Below, one piece after another: positions 1-11,500 of a DNA stretch of 64,000 bases. Positions within the stretch are counted from its first letter, which is position 1; each line of letters begins with the position of its first letter. Source of the stretch: Oopsacas minuta (Eukaryota > Porifera > Hexactinellida > Lyssacinosida > Leucopsacidae); contig JAKMXF010000297.1 of NCBI GenBank assembly GCA_024704765.1, positions 364,921 through 428,920 on the forward strand, given 5' to 3'. The notes below the pieces were generated by a model. It worked only from the letters and a program-made list of their open reading frames with translations. It was not told the origin of the DNA and ran no database searches. Made by a program: the position numbers and the translations under genes.

Positions 1-115
1 TATTGACTAAAAAAGTAGCATTATGCATATTGCCTGGACATTATGCATATTGACTAAAAAAGTAGCATTATGCATATTGCCTGGGCATTATGCATAATGC
101 CCAATTTCTCATATT
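1..115. repeat. Minisatellite, 47-bp period
   Basis: A unit beginning TATTGACTAAAAAAGTAGCA repeats with a period of 47 bases at 1 and 48, and decays into a partial third unit (TGCATAATGCCC) by about 115. The array probably continues to the left of the window. No coding potential was seen between here and 405. Confidence 0.8.
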
Positions 116-405
116 GCCCATAACATATATATCACAGAGTATACACGCATGTAATTAGTTTAAGCTAATTGTATATTTTGCGTTTTCGTTGCAAAGATGC
201 ATTTACGATGATAGTTAACAAATTACGTATCTTAATAATGAAGTAAAGGCGTTTTACTTATATTATTTATATAATTATATTGCTAAAAGTATTTATTGTG
301 TAACTCTTATAGGTAGAAGAATACTTCGTAACTCATAGGCGTTTCAGGTAATTTCAAATAGAGTAGATTTTACGAAGAAAAGTAACTGGGATAAACAAAA
401 CAAAC

Positions 406-3400
406 CTCAACTCAACAGTGTGTGAGTAAGTAGAATCCAAAATATTCAGAGCTCCACATCTATAACTTCCTATATCTGACTCACTGAACACTGCAATTCT
501 ATAAGAACTCTGTATGCCAGTGCTAAGTGTGACGTCATTGCTACCTGATAGAACTGATCCATCTCTCTCCCATGTGACAATAGGACTGGGGTTTCCAAAC
601 ACTGTACATGTTAGAATTAATTCAGCTCCAATGTAGATAGGGAGTACTGCCTCCTCGTGTGGATGCTGGAGCCAAACAGGTGCAGAAGTCTCACTGCCTA
701 CCATTAATAAAGCAGTGCCTGACCTGACCTCAATATCAGGGAAGTAGGAGCTAGTAGCTACACATGTGTAGGCTCCTATGTCTGACGGCTTTGCTTGGGA
801 TATCGTCAGGGTACTGTAGGAATGTGTAAGCAAATGTAAACTCACAGTGAATATTAATATTAAGAATGTTTAGAAAAGAATGCCTAACAATAATACAAAT
901 TATTTTGTTAGAAAGTGATTAATTAACTGTCTTTTCAGTTACAAATGATTTCGAATTTAGATGAAAAAGTAATCATAGATAATTTAATGGGGATCTCCCA
1001 TGCTTTACACAACTCTTTTTTATATAAAAGATATTTTTAATAAATCTAATCAATTATCAAATTGCCTGAGAATTGAAAATTTTAATTTCCTAAATATGTT
1101 AACAATACCAATAAATGAAGGAACGTACAATAGCCATAAAACAAATAACATAACAATAATCCCACATTACATATAAACCATTCCTCAAATTCTCGAATAG
1201 TAAATCAACATATATTTTAAGGATAATTGTAGTATTCGAGATAACACTTATGTGCTAATTAGCTATTTAATCTAATCTTTGATAAACTGCTTTATCATTA
1301 TCATTCAAACAGAGAAATTATCATATGTTGAACTAATCAGTGAAATTATATTTCTATTGAACATGGAAAATACCCAAGTTTTACTGAGGGACGGGTAAGA
1401 GTTTCAAACTTGAAATTTGACATGTGTAATCAGTATAAAATGGCTCAACTTGAAGAAAATCTTCATCTATGAGAAAAGTAATACAGTCGAACCTCCGAGA
1501 TCCGGACCTCCAAGATACGGCACCTCCCTCAACCGGGCACCCTTATTTTATATCAGTCCAAAAGAATTTCACCATTTCATATAATTCTCCTCATACTAAC
1601 GTTGACTTCAGTTACTATACTTCATATTGGATTACATTTGTATACAGTATGTAAACTTAATAACAGAATTCGAATACCTAAGGGAACTCATATGTACATT
1701 ATGGGTTGTAACTACCATAGAGTTAATGATATTTCCGAGATCCGGGCACCCTCCGGTCCCACACTACCCGGATCTCGGAGGTTCTACTGTAATATGTTCT
1801 AACCAGTATATTATAGAGACAAACACATTCAATAGTAGATTGATGAACTGGTAAGAGCTACAGAATTGAAATTCAGGTGTGCAGGTGTATGTAATATGTC
1901 TGGGAATACAATCTAAGCGATATCTCTGAGCAACAAGTATATATCTTGAATTATTGAAGGTTTACCCAGTTAGTGTAGGAGGATTTTGAATTGGCTTAAT
2001 TATATTATACAAGATACGTATCACTGGTAATACTTTTTTGAGACTGTAAACTGAATTAATTTATATTAGATTTTGACCAACTAAAATTAATTAAAGGATT
2101 ATTACATATTATAATTATATGATAATGCGACGACGAAGGGGTGTATGAATTTGTAAACAAAATATATGCAACGTTTGTGTACAGCTATTGCTACTTTACG
2201 AATCAAATGACTGGGTAGACATACTAAAACCAAACATATACTCCATTATAAATCTATCCAGACAACTCAAATAGCCAGTGAAAGACTATGAAACAACTGT
2301 TGGGGGGGTAGAAATAGAGCTAATCCATAAAATAATAAAATAACCATTCACTCAGTAGAATTCCAAGATATTTTCTAATGGGTATAAGGCTATAAGCACT
2401 CAGTTTCGGTTGGCAGAGACCGTATTGTTGTGAATTTACATAGAGATATCAGTATTTCTTGTGTTTGTTTCCGAAAAATTAGCGTTACTGTAGTAATAGG
2501 AATTCTTTTTTTTGACAATAGTGTATGAGTTTGGGTTATATAAATTAAAGTAGAAAATATATACAAGGAATTTGGGGAGAATTACGACCTAGCGTTGAAA
2601 TAAAATTGGTAGACAATAGTAACCATCAAATCTGTATTAATTTATTAATCAATGAGTCAATGGTTGAGAACATTCCTATTTTAGAGAAACAAATTAAAGA
2701 TTTTTAAGCAGATTACTGGATAGAAAGCAACTGGGCTGACTTAAAATAGTGAGAGGGGTACCACACATTTGCTAAATTACAATTAGATTTGTAGTTCACA
2801 CTAAAGTGTATTGTCTCAAATTAACTATAATCAACTAATTTTCAATGGAACCAACAAACTTAAATAGCATAGCTGTTGTTAATATATTATTGCCGACTAT
2901 GTAACGAAAGTAATTGTTGAAATTACGGTAACGCCATCCTGTGTTAAAATAATACAAACCATAACAAATGCTAGACTAATTTTAAGTCTAATTAGATTAT
3001 ACAACTTGTTGTATAATGAATACATATAGATGCAGAATAGGTAAATTAACACATTGAGTGATAAAATAATATTATGGAGAACTGTAAGATTGACTACGTT
3101 GAAATATAAAGATTGAAATATATTTCTAGACACATGATGTTATCCCTCAAAGTCAAAATAAATACGATGACAGAGTATGGGAAGTTGAAGTCAACCATAA
3201 CCATATACGTATTAAGCAACTTTGTTGCCCACAACTGTTACGACGTGAAGAAGTTAGCATCACGTATAGTTAGAGAGTTGCATACAACATGTTGCAAATA
3301 GAACATGATCAATATTCCTGCAACATTATTGCAAGAAAAAATTATTCATACAGCATTATTGTAGCGTGTATATTGTCTTGTTGCTGCACGAATGTTGTAT

Positions 3401-5233
3401 ACAACAAGTTTGCAAAGTTTAAGTTGGGGCTTAACTTTTATACAGAGTAAATAATTTTGCAAATGTACTTGTATATCGCTAATGAATTTCTATACAATAG
3501 CATTGTATCACAGCGTACGTAATTTAAAATAAGTAAATACAGTCAAACCTGCTTAACGATCACCTGCACATAGCGGCCACCTAAAAACAGTCCCCTCCGA
3601 TTTAGCATTATAATGACCTCTCTATAGCGGCCACCTGCTCAACGCGGCCAGTGGCCACTAATTTATTTAGAAAAAATATTTACATTATTGAGGTTTAATT
3701 ATATTTTAAATAATTCTTTATTCCAAGTTTTGCCGGGTGTTCCTCAACCTTTTCGAACTGCGGCACACTCTTTTCATCTCCACTTTATCAAGGCACACCA
3801 GTTAAGAGTGAATTCAAATTTAGTTTAACCGCAATATCAATGTTGATGATGCCATATATTTCAAAATATTAGTTTTAAGTTTCTAGTTCTTATTGACTTT
3901 TAGTAATATAATCATCAGAGGCCCAGAAAATAAGCCCTGAAAGAAATATAAACAGATTTGTTTTACGCAAGTGACATTTTGGTGGCACACCTAACAATGT
4001 TCTGAAGCACATTAGTGTGCCGCGTTACGCCGGGTGAGAACCACTGTTCTAACATAATTACTACAGTAGAACTCTCTTAGTACTAATTTTTGTTTCCAAG
4101 GGGTACGTCTTGTCCGAGTTATACTATATCTTCCTCAATTATAGCTACAGTCCAAACCGGTTGTTTCACACTATTTCTTTGCAGCATAAAATACTAGTTA
4201 GAAAAACCGGTTTCGACTGTATTAGAATATATAAGCGTAATTCGGGTAGAATGTAATATTATTATGGCAAATGAATTCAAATATCGCTATTAGTGGCTTC
4301 AGAACGTGAAACATAGATCAAATGAACAAACTACATAACCAAGGATTATAATTATAAGTTATAATCTAGACAGCGATATTAATAGTTTTATTTTTAGCAT
4401 AAATAATCAGTACAAACCTAGAGGCGACAACATTCATCCCAACAGTAACAGTTGTGGTTATGAATGAGAGAGAGGAGTCGATTTGTGAATTCTTCAACCA
4501 AGTAATATTAGCAGGAGGATGTGACTCCCCATGGGAGCAGAACAAATAAACTGGACCCTCTCCTACCATCGGAGATTTACTCTCAGGATTAGTAAGGAAA
4601 TTTTCTGCTAAAGTAGCTATCTCGAGAAGAGCAGATTCAGATGTTATAAAACTACCATTATTGACTGACAACTGACAGGAATATTGACCTATAGAAAATG
4701 TAAATAATAATATTTGAATAAATCTAGCAAGAAGCACACTAGTAATGTATAGAATCAGAATACAACCCAATAATTTAGTGTGGGGCTATCCAAACACTTC
4801 TGATATGGTGGAGATTCTAGCTATACTGCTATACTAGCTATAGTATAATTAGTTCGTAGGTAGTTTCCCAGTTGAGTAGCATGTGTTATAATGTAAAATT
4901 GTATAAATTTCCCATTTATTTAAAATATTATATAAAACCTGAATCGTTTAAGATTATCTCCGTAATAAAGAGGGTAGATGTGAGAGAGGATGTGTCTAAT
5001 GAAGAAGATCTCCTAGTTAACCCTGAGGGAGGAATTAGGTTTAGGATATTTCCATTGAATAGCCAATCTATGTTGTAAGGTTGAGTAAGGTCTGGTGTCT
5101 GTTGGAAAAGACAAGAGAAAGAGAGCTTGGATCCTAACCGGGCTGTCCTATCTGTGGGTGGAGTAGAGATTTTGAGATTATAACAGAGAAGAGGTAAAAG
5201 TGAGATGAATAGAAGTAGAGATAAGGAACACAT
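406..5233 (-). CDS. Ig-superfamily secreted or membrane protein, 5' part (continues off the left edge)
   Basis: I read three minus-strand exons: 5233-4939, 4688-4418 and 813-406. The first opens with an ATG and a hydrophobic signal peptide (MCSLSLLLFISLLPLLC). Joining the exons gives three consecutive Ig-like domains. Ig1 ends in DSGQYSC, created exactly across intron 1. Ig2 contains LFCSHG..ITW and ends DIGAYTC, with its beta-strand motif STLTISQ created across intron 2. Ig3 contains LTCTVFG..VTWERDG and ends DIGSYRC. Phases agree at both joins (1 and 2). Exon 3 ends in phase 2 at a GTTTGT donor, so more exons lie beyond base 1. The product is likely an extracellular adhesion or recognition protein; no TM segment or intracellular part is visible here. 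The family within the IgSF cannot be named. The 3.6 kb second intron is long for this locus. Confidence 0.8.
1484..1789. mobile_element. Non-autonomous TA-flanked inverted-repeat element (mariner/pogo type)
   Basis: The left end reads CAGTCGAACCTCCGAGATCC and the right end is its reverse complement with one mismatch in the first 22 bases. Both sides are flanked by TA (1482-1483 and 1790-1791), the target duplication expected for Tc1/mariner/pogo elements. There is no transposase ORF. A related element lies at 36439-36774. Confidence 0.85.
3540..3660. mobile_element. Truncated pogo-like terminal fragment
   Basis: Begins after TA with CAGTCAAACCTGCTTAACGA and repeats a GCGGCCACCT motif. No matching right end was found nearby, so it is probably truncated. 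Confidence 0.45.
3728..4046. mobile_element. hAT-like non-autonomous element
   Basis: The right end is the reverse complement of CAGTGGTTCTCACCCGGCGT, the typical CAGNGGTTCTCA hAT terminus. The left end (GTGTTCCTCAACC..GCGGCACAC) is a diverged inverted copy. The inner sequence resembles 16380-16497 inside HMGCR intron 2. The target duplication is not clear. Confidence 0.6.
4148..4219. mobile_element. 72-bp miniature inverted-repeat element
   Basis: The left end CAGTCCAAACCGGTT is the near-exact inverse of the right end AACCGGTTTCGACTG. It is flanked by TA on both sides (4146-4147 and 4220-4221). Confidence 0.75.
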
Positions 5234-8200
5234 TGTTATAATTATGCTAGCTAAATAAGAATGTACGACATAATGCAGTTACAGGGTTTTACCAGTTACA
5301 AGGTTAAATATGCTTCATGGCATTGATAGCATTTTAACTTGATGTCACGAATCGGGATAATTCGGATGTACCGTATTTACTCGTATGTAGCACTAACTCA
5401 GTAACTCGAAAAAGGCCCCTCTATTAATTAATAATCTCATACCCTGTCCTGAATAGTTATTAATTAATAAATTTACTGTCTTTTAGGATAAACAGTACAT
5501 ATGGATACATGTACTTGTACTTACAAGTATAATAAGTTCAGTATTCAATGTTAGCTCCCAGGAGGATGGCAAAATTAATAATCTCCTGATATAGTATCAC
5601 TACATGAAAAATGTGAGGGTGATCCTTCATGATTAATGGCTACCTTGCATCTAGAAATTCAGTAGTAGGCCATGAGCCAGGAGGGTTGGTTGGTACGATC
5701 TTGAAGAATAATGCTAATTGTGATTTTTAGGCAAGGAATACATCTTTGAACATAGAAAATGCCTGTTAGCAGTCAATTGGTGGTGGCTTTCGTTTGTTAT
5801 CACCCACAAAGGCCGACTGTCAGCCGAACAAGGGGGAAAATTTTTCAAATCCACCTAACTTTTGTAAATAGTGTGTATGTTGATTTTGTCAACTCGATAT
5901 TCAAAATGTATATGTTATATAATCACGATTTAAACTTAGGATAGATTGTAAAATAAACATATCGAATTAGAAACACAGAATTAACTTCTAAACTCAAGAG
6001 GATCAATATTTAGCCAAAATCGAAATGTTAATATTATAAAACCGACATAACATAACCTGCTGAAAATATAATTGGTATTCATTAATTTGTTGAGCGATTC
6101 ACAAATAAACCTCATCAATACTGCACTGATCAGATATATGAGTCTCATAAAATTATAATATATTACAAACCTATTTAGACAAAAATGTTGATGGGTTCAT
6201 CAACCAAACTTTACTTCTAGTAAACCATGGCAGTGATCATCAGTGGCTTATATCAAAATCCCTATAGAATATCTAGTGATGATTGGTAGACTCCATCGAT
6301 GTGAGCTACGATACGAGAAAGACACATTAGGACTATCGTTTGAGATTTATCATTGGTGATATCGATGTGATCAGTTGGGTAAGTATTTTCAAAATATTTT
6401 GTCGATTAATATAATAATAATAATAGTGTTATTCTAGTTGCTAAACAACAGTACATGTTGTAAAAAGAACTATTATAACGTATAACAAGTGCTTATAATA
6501 AAGTACGTTAAAAAGCAAAATTGTAAAATCAAGAAAAGTAACAGTTCCAGGTTCTTCTAGAGATAGAACCGGTCAGCTATTTTATGACTCAATGAAACAG
6601 TAGAAATTGTAAAAATATGGACCAAAAAGTAACATAATTTCATTGGTAATTTCGAAATCCGCATATATCGAAGATTATCGCGATCCCTTGAGCTTCAATA
6701 TTACGGCAGTTGGCTGTATATTATAAATAACTTTTAGTGAGGATAATGTTGGTTTACGTTAGTACCTTAAAATAATATTAGATCAAATTTCTAAGTCACC
6801 AAAAACACACTTCAGAGGAAACACCAATTAACTTTGAAGCTAATTGAGCAACCATCAAAATAAGAACCTATACATATACGAACTAATAAAAAACAACAAC
6901 GATGATTAGGGGAGACCAACTAGCATAGCGTATTTAATACAATGTAGATAAGTGAACAAAAATTGTCAGCCTATCTTGCTGTATCTTTTGATATCTCACA
7001 AATGCTGAAGGTTAGTAATGTTTGAAATAAGTATCATACACGTCAATGGTCAGGTCATTGCGCTTAACTTTTGGTTGGTCATTCAAAAAATTTTTGTCTC
7101 GTTATCTAACTTCTCATGCTATGATTTGAGGTAAGTTCAAAGAATTATAAATGCTACGTAACTACGACTGATAAGATAACTTAGTAGTGAAGTTTGTCAA
7201 ATTTAGTTTGCGGCGTTGAATGAGAATTTTAAATCTAAAAAGAACTGAATAAGTGCTAAGAGTGTGTGAATTAGTTTACTATCAAGAGTAAATTACAAAC
7301 AGCATTGTCATACGTTACTAAATTTTCGTAGCAACATACAATATACGAGCCTTTGGCTCGTCGCTTCGCGATCAACTCGGCGCATTGCGCCTCGAGGTAT
7401 TCAACGGACAAACAATCAGACAAGAACAATTGAGATTTAATAATATTGATGTTGTTTACAATATTCAGACTCAGCATACTCGATTACCCCAGTAGAATCG
7501 TTGAAAGTATGATTCTACCTCAATTTTGAAATTTGTTTACTTTATATTCATAAGAACAACAATAAATTTACATATGATTAACTCAAAAGTGTGAAAATCG
7601 GATTCAACATGTTCGATGCATTTAGTGAAGTTTTATTGAATTCTATTTACTTCCTTGATAAACACGATAAATACATACAAAGTTATAAGACAATTTCAAA
7701 ATTGCATACCGTCAATCCTTTCCTTGACAACGGACAAACAAACAACAATTGTGATTTAATAGTATAGATTTTCCTATAAATTGTATTTGTAGAAACATGT
7801 TGCTATAAAATTTTTGGTATAGCAACATATGCTGTTTACTAATAAAGACTCTTTATTATGCTTAATAAAGCATTTTGAAGCTGGGTGACGATATTGTACG
7901 AATTGTTAAAGAACCGTAGAAAAATAAAAACTTGCAATACTCCATAATCTAACCCCAGCCCCGCTAATCAAACAGCATCTTATTCTAATTTTGGGTCTAG
8001 AAAACTACAGTCAACTCCCTGCTATATAGAAATACCCGCCCGCTTAAATAGAAGTATGAATTGTACAATTATGGCCCAAACTAAACCGTCAAAGTAGCAT
8101 AAATCAGTTATATCGAACTCCGCATACAAAGTAATTAGCGCGGTCCCTTGAGCTTCGATATAAATAACTTATAATGGTTAAAAACACAAAAAGGAATATC

Positions 8201-8568
8201 AAATTCTGGGTTGGTAGAAATAATAATATTAGAATATGCGAGTATATGTCCCAAATATTCAAAAATATATCAGTTTGATTATAAACAGAATTAAAGAATA
8301 TTTTCTAATACTTAATTAGCAAATTTGTATGGGAGAAACTACTTGTTTATCGTACCAAGTATATCCAACTTTGTTGTTGATAGGAAATTGTAGTGGAAAT
8401 GGAAGTAAGGCTTCACTAATCGGTTGAATAATGCTAACTCTGTTTGATGTTTATATGACATAGCTAAAGAGAGTAGGGCTAGCCATTTGAAAGGAATAAT
8501 ATATTATGAGATGTTGTTCTATATAAATCTGTTTAAATAATCACAAATATACAATTGTGATTATAATT
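5234..8568. other. Intergenic region with dispersed repeats
   Basis: No gene is supported. Two stretches (about 6540-6760 and 8005-8170) share a repeat containing GTCCCTTGAGCTTCGATAT or a near copy. 7300-7760 carries the minus-orientation copy of the satellite-bearing repeat family also seen at 12440-12890 and 49630-50340. The divergent start sites of the Ig gene (minus) and the potassium channel (plus) flank this region, so both promoters should lie here. Confidence 0.6.
7300..7760 (-). mobile_element. Helitron-like or similar repeat, minus copy
   Basis: Contains the family landmarks in reverse: GACGAGCCAAAGGCTCG-type hairpin, a GCGCAATGCGCC palindrome, the sequence CAACGGACAAACAAACAA, and the inner unit with AAGTAAACAAATTTCAAAAT. 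No ORF is credible. The class assignment rests on hairpin-rich ends only. Confidence 0.45.
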
Positions 8569-11500
8569 ATGAAATCGGTCAAATTGTTTCTACAGAAGTC
8601 AATCAATTATTTGGCATCAGCCATGAAGTTGAAGACTGTGTTCCAAATTCTAAGACTTTTGCTCAAGTTTGGCTCCTGCATACTTTACGTTCTCCAGACC
8701 ATGAACGATGAAAATTATACAGATAGAGATTTTGTCTACCCTAACTGGTGTTGTCAGGGTGGCGATATCTCATTGCTCAAAGATTTCTCTCAACCTCACA
8801 TAAGCACCGTTCTACATAATGTTATACGAGATAATAAATTATGTCCTAATTCGCAGATGCATAACTACACAATCTCTACAATTAATACGACTTTTCCACA
8901 ATACACAGTTTATAGAGAATGGGAAGATACTGGACTCTGTTACCAAATCAATCTAACCAATTATTCTTGTGATTGTGCCCTGAAGTGTGGAGAGTATAAT
9001 ATATGTGCTAACAAACTCGATAAAATTTCAAATACTACAAGTGTACTACCTTTATGCATGTTTGATTATGCTGGATTGGAACAACCTTACCGTTTCTATT
9101 TGAAGTATATATTTTACCCAAAAACTTTTCAAATTTGGCTATCTCAATGCGCGTTTGGTATAATTGATATGACCCTTTCTCTTATCAGCACACTATTTTT
9201 GTTCAATGCTGGAAGGAAATGGATCAACTTATTCGACCTTCATAATATTCTTGATATCATGCTGGGATTCATGTTTACGGCTACTCTATTATTTCCTCCA
9301 TGTCTGAAGAATATTTTCATTCCAAGTTTCCTCCAGTCTCTCTCAGGGGTCTCAATCGTCACGTGGTTATTACTGGATATAGATACCTTCACGAAACACC
9401 GTCGCTTTTTTACATACCACATACAGAAGGCCATCAGTATTATTTTGAACGTCATAGCATTTATATTTATTAGCACATGTGCAATTGAGTATGTGGAGAG
9501 AGTACAGATAGGAAGTAGGGGGGATAGCCAGCCGAAAAACCTAGCAGAAGCCATATATTTGCTGCTTATTACTATAACAACTGTAGGGTATGGAGATTTC
9601 TCTCCAGGTACTTGGGTTGGTCGAGCACTCATTTTGATCATTATATTCACAGTACTGCTCTATTTACCAGGTATTATTGAAGAAATGCTGGAAACTTTCA
9701 AAGAATCTGGGATTTACAGTCAGTCAGTCCATGGTTTGTCAACTTCCAAGCACATTGTAGTTTGCCTAACCAGTCCAAGGTTACATTTTTTGCTCGACTT
9801 TTTGAGTGAAGTTTATGCACAAGAAAATACCAGATTGGGAACTGTGATATTATCTCCGCGTGTTGCAGACCGCATGCTAGAAACACGATTGAATAGCCCT
9901 ATGTGGCGAAAACGCGTAATAATGCTAACTGGATCAGCTCTCAGACCTCTGGACCTCGACAGGGCTGGCATAATGACATGCACCGCTTGTTTTATAGTTT
10001 CAGATCGTCACTCGGATGAGCCAGAAGCCAGCGATCAAGAAACTATACTACGCGCTCATTCAATACACAGCTACTTTCCGAAGTGTAAACTTTATATATA
10101 TATCCTAAAAGTGGAGAACAAGCCACTCGTTTCGTTTGCTCGTAACGTCGTATGTGAAGGAGAGCTAAAACATGCAATATTCGCAGCAAACTGTGTCTGT
10201 CCGGGATTCTCTACCTTCATAAGCTTGCTGTTACACACAACCTCGGGTGCACCACATGGTGAGAATGCAGTTTACAATTACTGCTCAGGAAATGAGATAT
10301 ACGATATAGTCCTGAAGGATAGCAAGCTATTCAAAGATATGATAGGAGTGGTATTTATAAACGCTGCTTTATTCATTCATAAAAAATACGGAATTCTACT
10401 TATTGCTATTCAGAAACATGGTAGTGATGATATCCTATTGAATCCTGGGAGGAAAGTAACTCTAGAGGCAGAAGACAAGTTATTTTACTTCTCTCAAACC
10501 AACGAAGAAGATGCAGAAGGAATGCAGAAGATGAGACGTGAGAATGAGAGTATTCAATCCTTGGCAGCTCAACAAGTTATATTAGCAAATCAACTATCGC
10601 TAGACTTTTCTAGAGAGTCAGATGAAACGTATGTTTCTGGTACAACTCTGGTAGCAACCTCAACATCAACTGATTCTCCAGGGCATTCTACAAGCAACCT
10701 AATCTCATTTGACAAGACAGAAAGTGAAACGACCAGAAATATTAATTTTGAGGGAGTGGGAAGGCCGCTATCGCCTAAAGGTAGTCATTTAAAACACGTG
10801 TTCCATAGTCAAGCAAGTAAAGCAGGTGGAGTAAGACTGGGAGCATTTACATTCACAGGTCATAAAACTACCGAATATATGAGTAGTAGTAGAAGTACAC
10901 AACCACAACAAAGTTCATTGAAACCAATGCCAAATCCCAAACTTAGAACCTTGTGTTCTCAAGCATCTGAAGATGAAGCTATTAATCTTAGCGATTACAC
11001 GAGTAACTTACAACCTTATCAAATGAATCTCTCATTAACTAAAGGAGTCCCGAAGCAAGCTCTATTTATGTTACCTGTAAGAAACAGGTATCACACAACT
11101 AAATCTAGCTATCTCTGTTGTTTACAAACTGGCTGGAAGTATCCTTGTCATGAGAACAAACGAGGAATTTCCGTAGCTAGGAGACTCAGCATTCCTTTTC
11201 AACAAGAACTAGATCTCTATCATCACAGTTATCAGAATCCAATCATAGTGATTGCAGATGAAGCTGGTCCTCAGCTCTATAACTTTATCTTACCACTCAG
11301 GGCAGCATATATTCCAATGAAAAATATACATCCTATCATATTGCTGCTACCTACTAATCCAAACGTTAGATTCTCAGAAAGCATCTCATGCTTTCCCCTG
11401 ATTAAATACATGACTGGGAACGCTAACAATGTAGATGATTTACTGATTGCTGGTATCTTAACTGCTAAATTAGTGATTTTATGTTTGGGGGATGGAACAC

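Larger units (their letters stand above)
814..4417. other. Long intron of the Ig gene, filled with transposon remnants
   Basis: No exon that I can support lies here. The stretch holds a TA-flanked inverted-repeat element (1484-1789), a second mariner/pogo-like end (from 3540), a hAT-like relic (about 3728-4046), another terminal repeat at 4064 and a 72-bp miniature element (4148-4219). The rest is unique AT-rich sequence. Confidence 0.6.

Noticed and set aside
7271-7477. Short ORFs here and at 50178-50472
   Set aside because: They fall in the hairpin-ended repeat family and translate the repeat, including its GC-rich palindromes.
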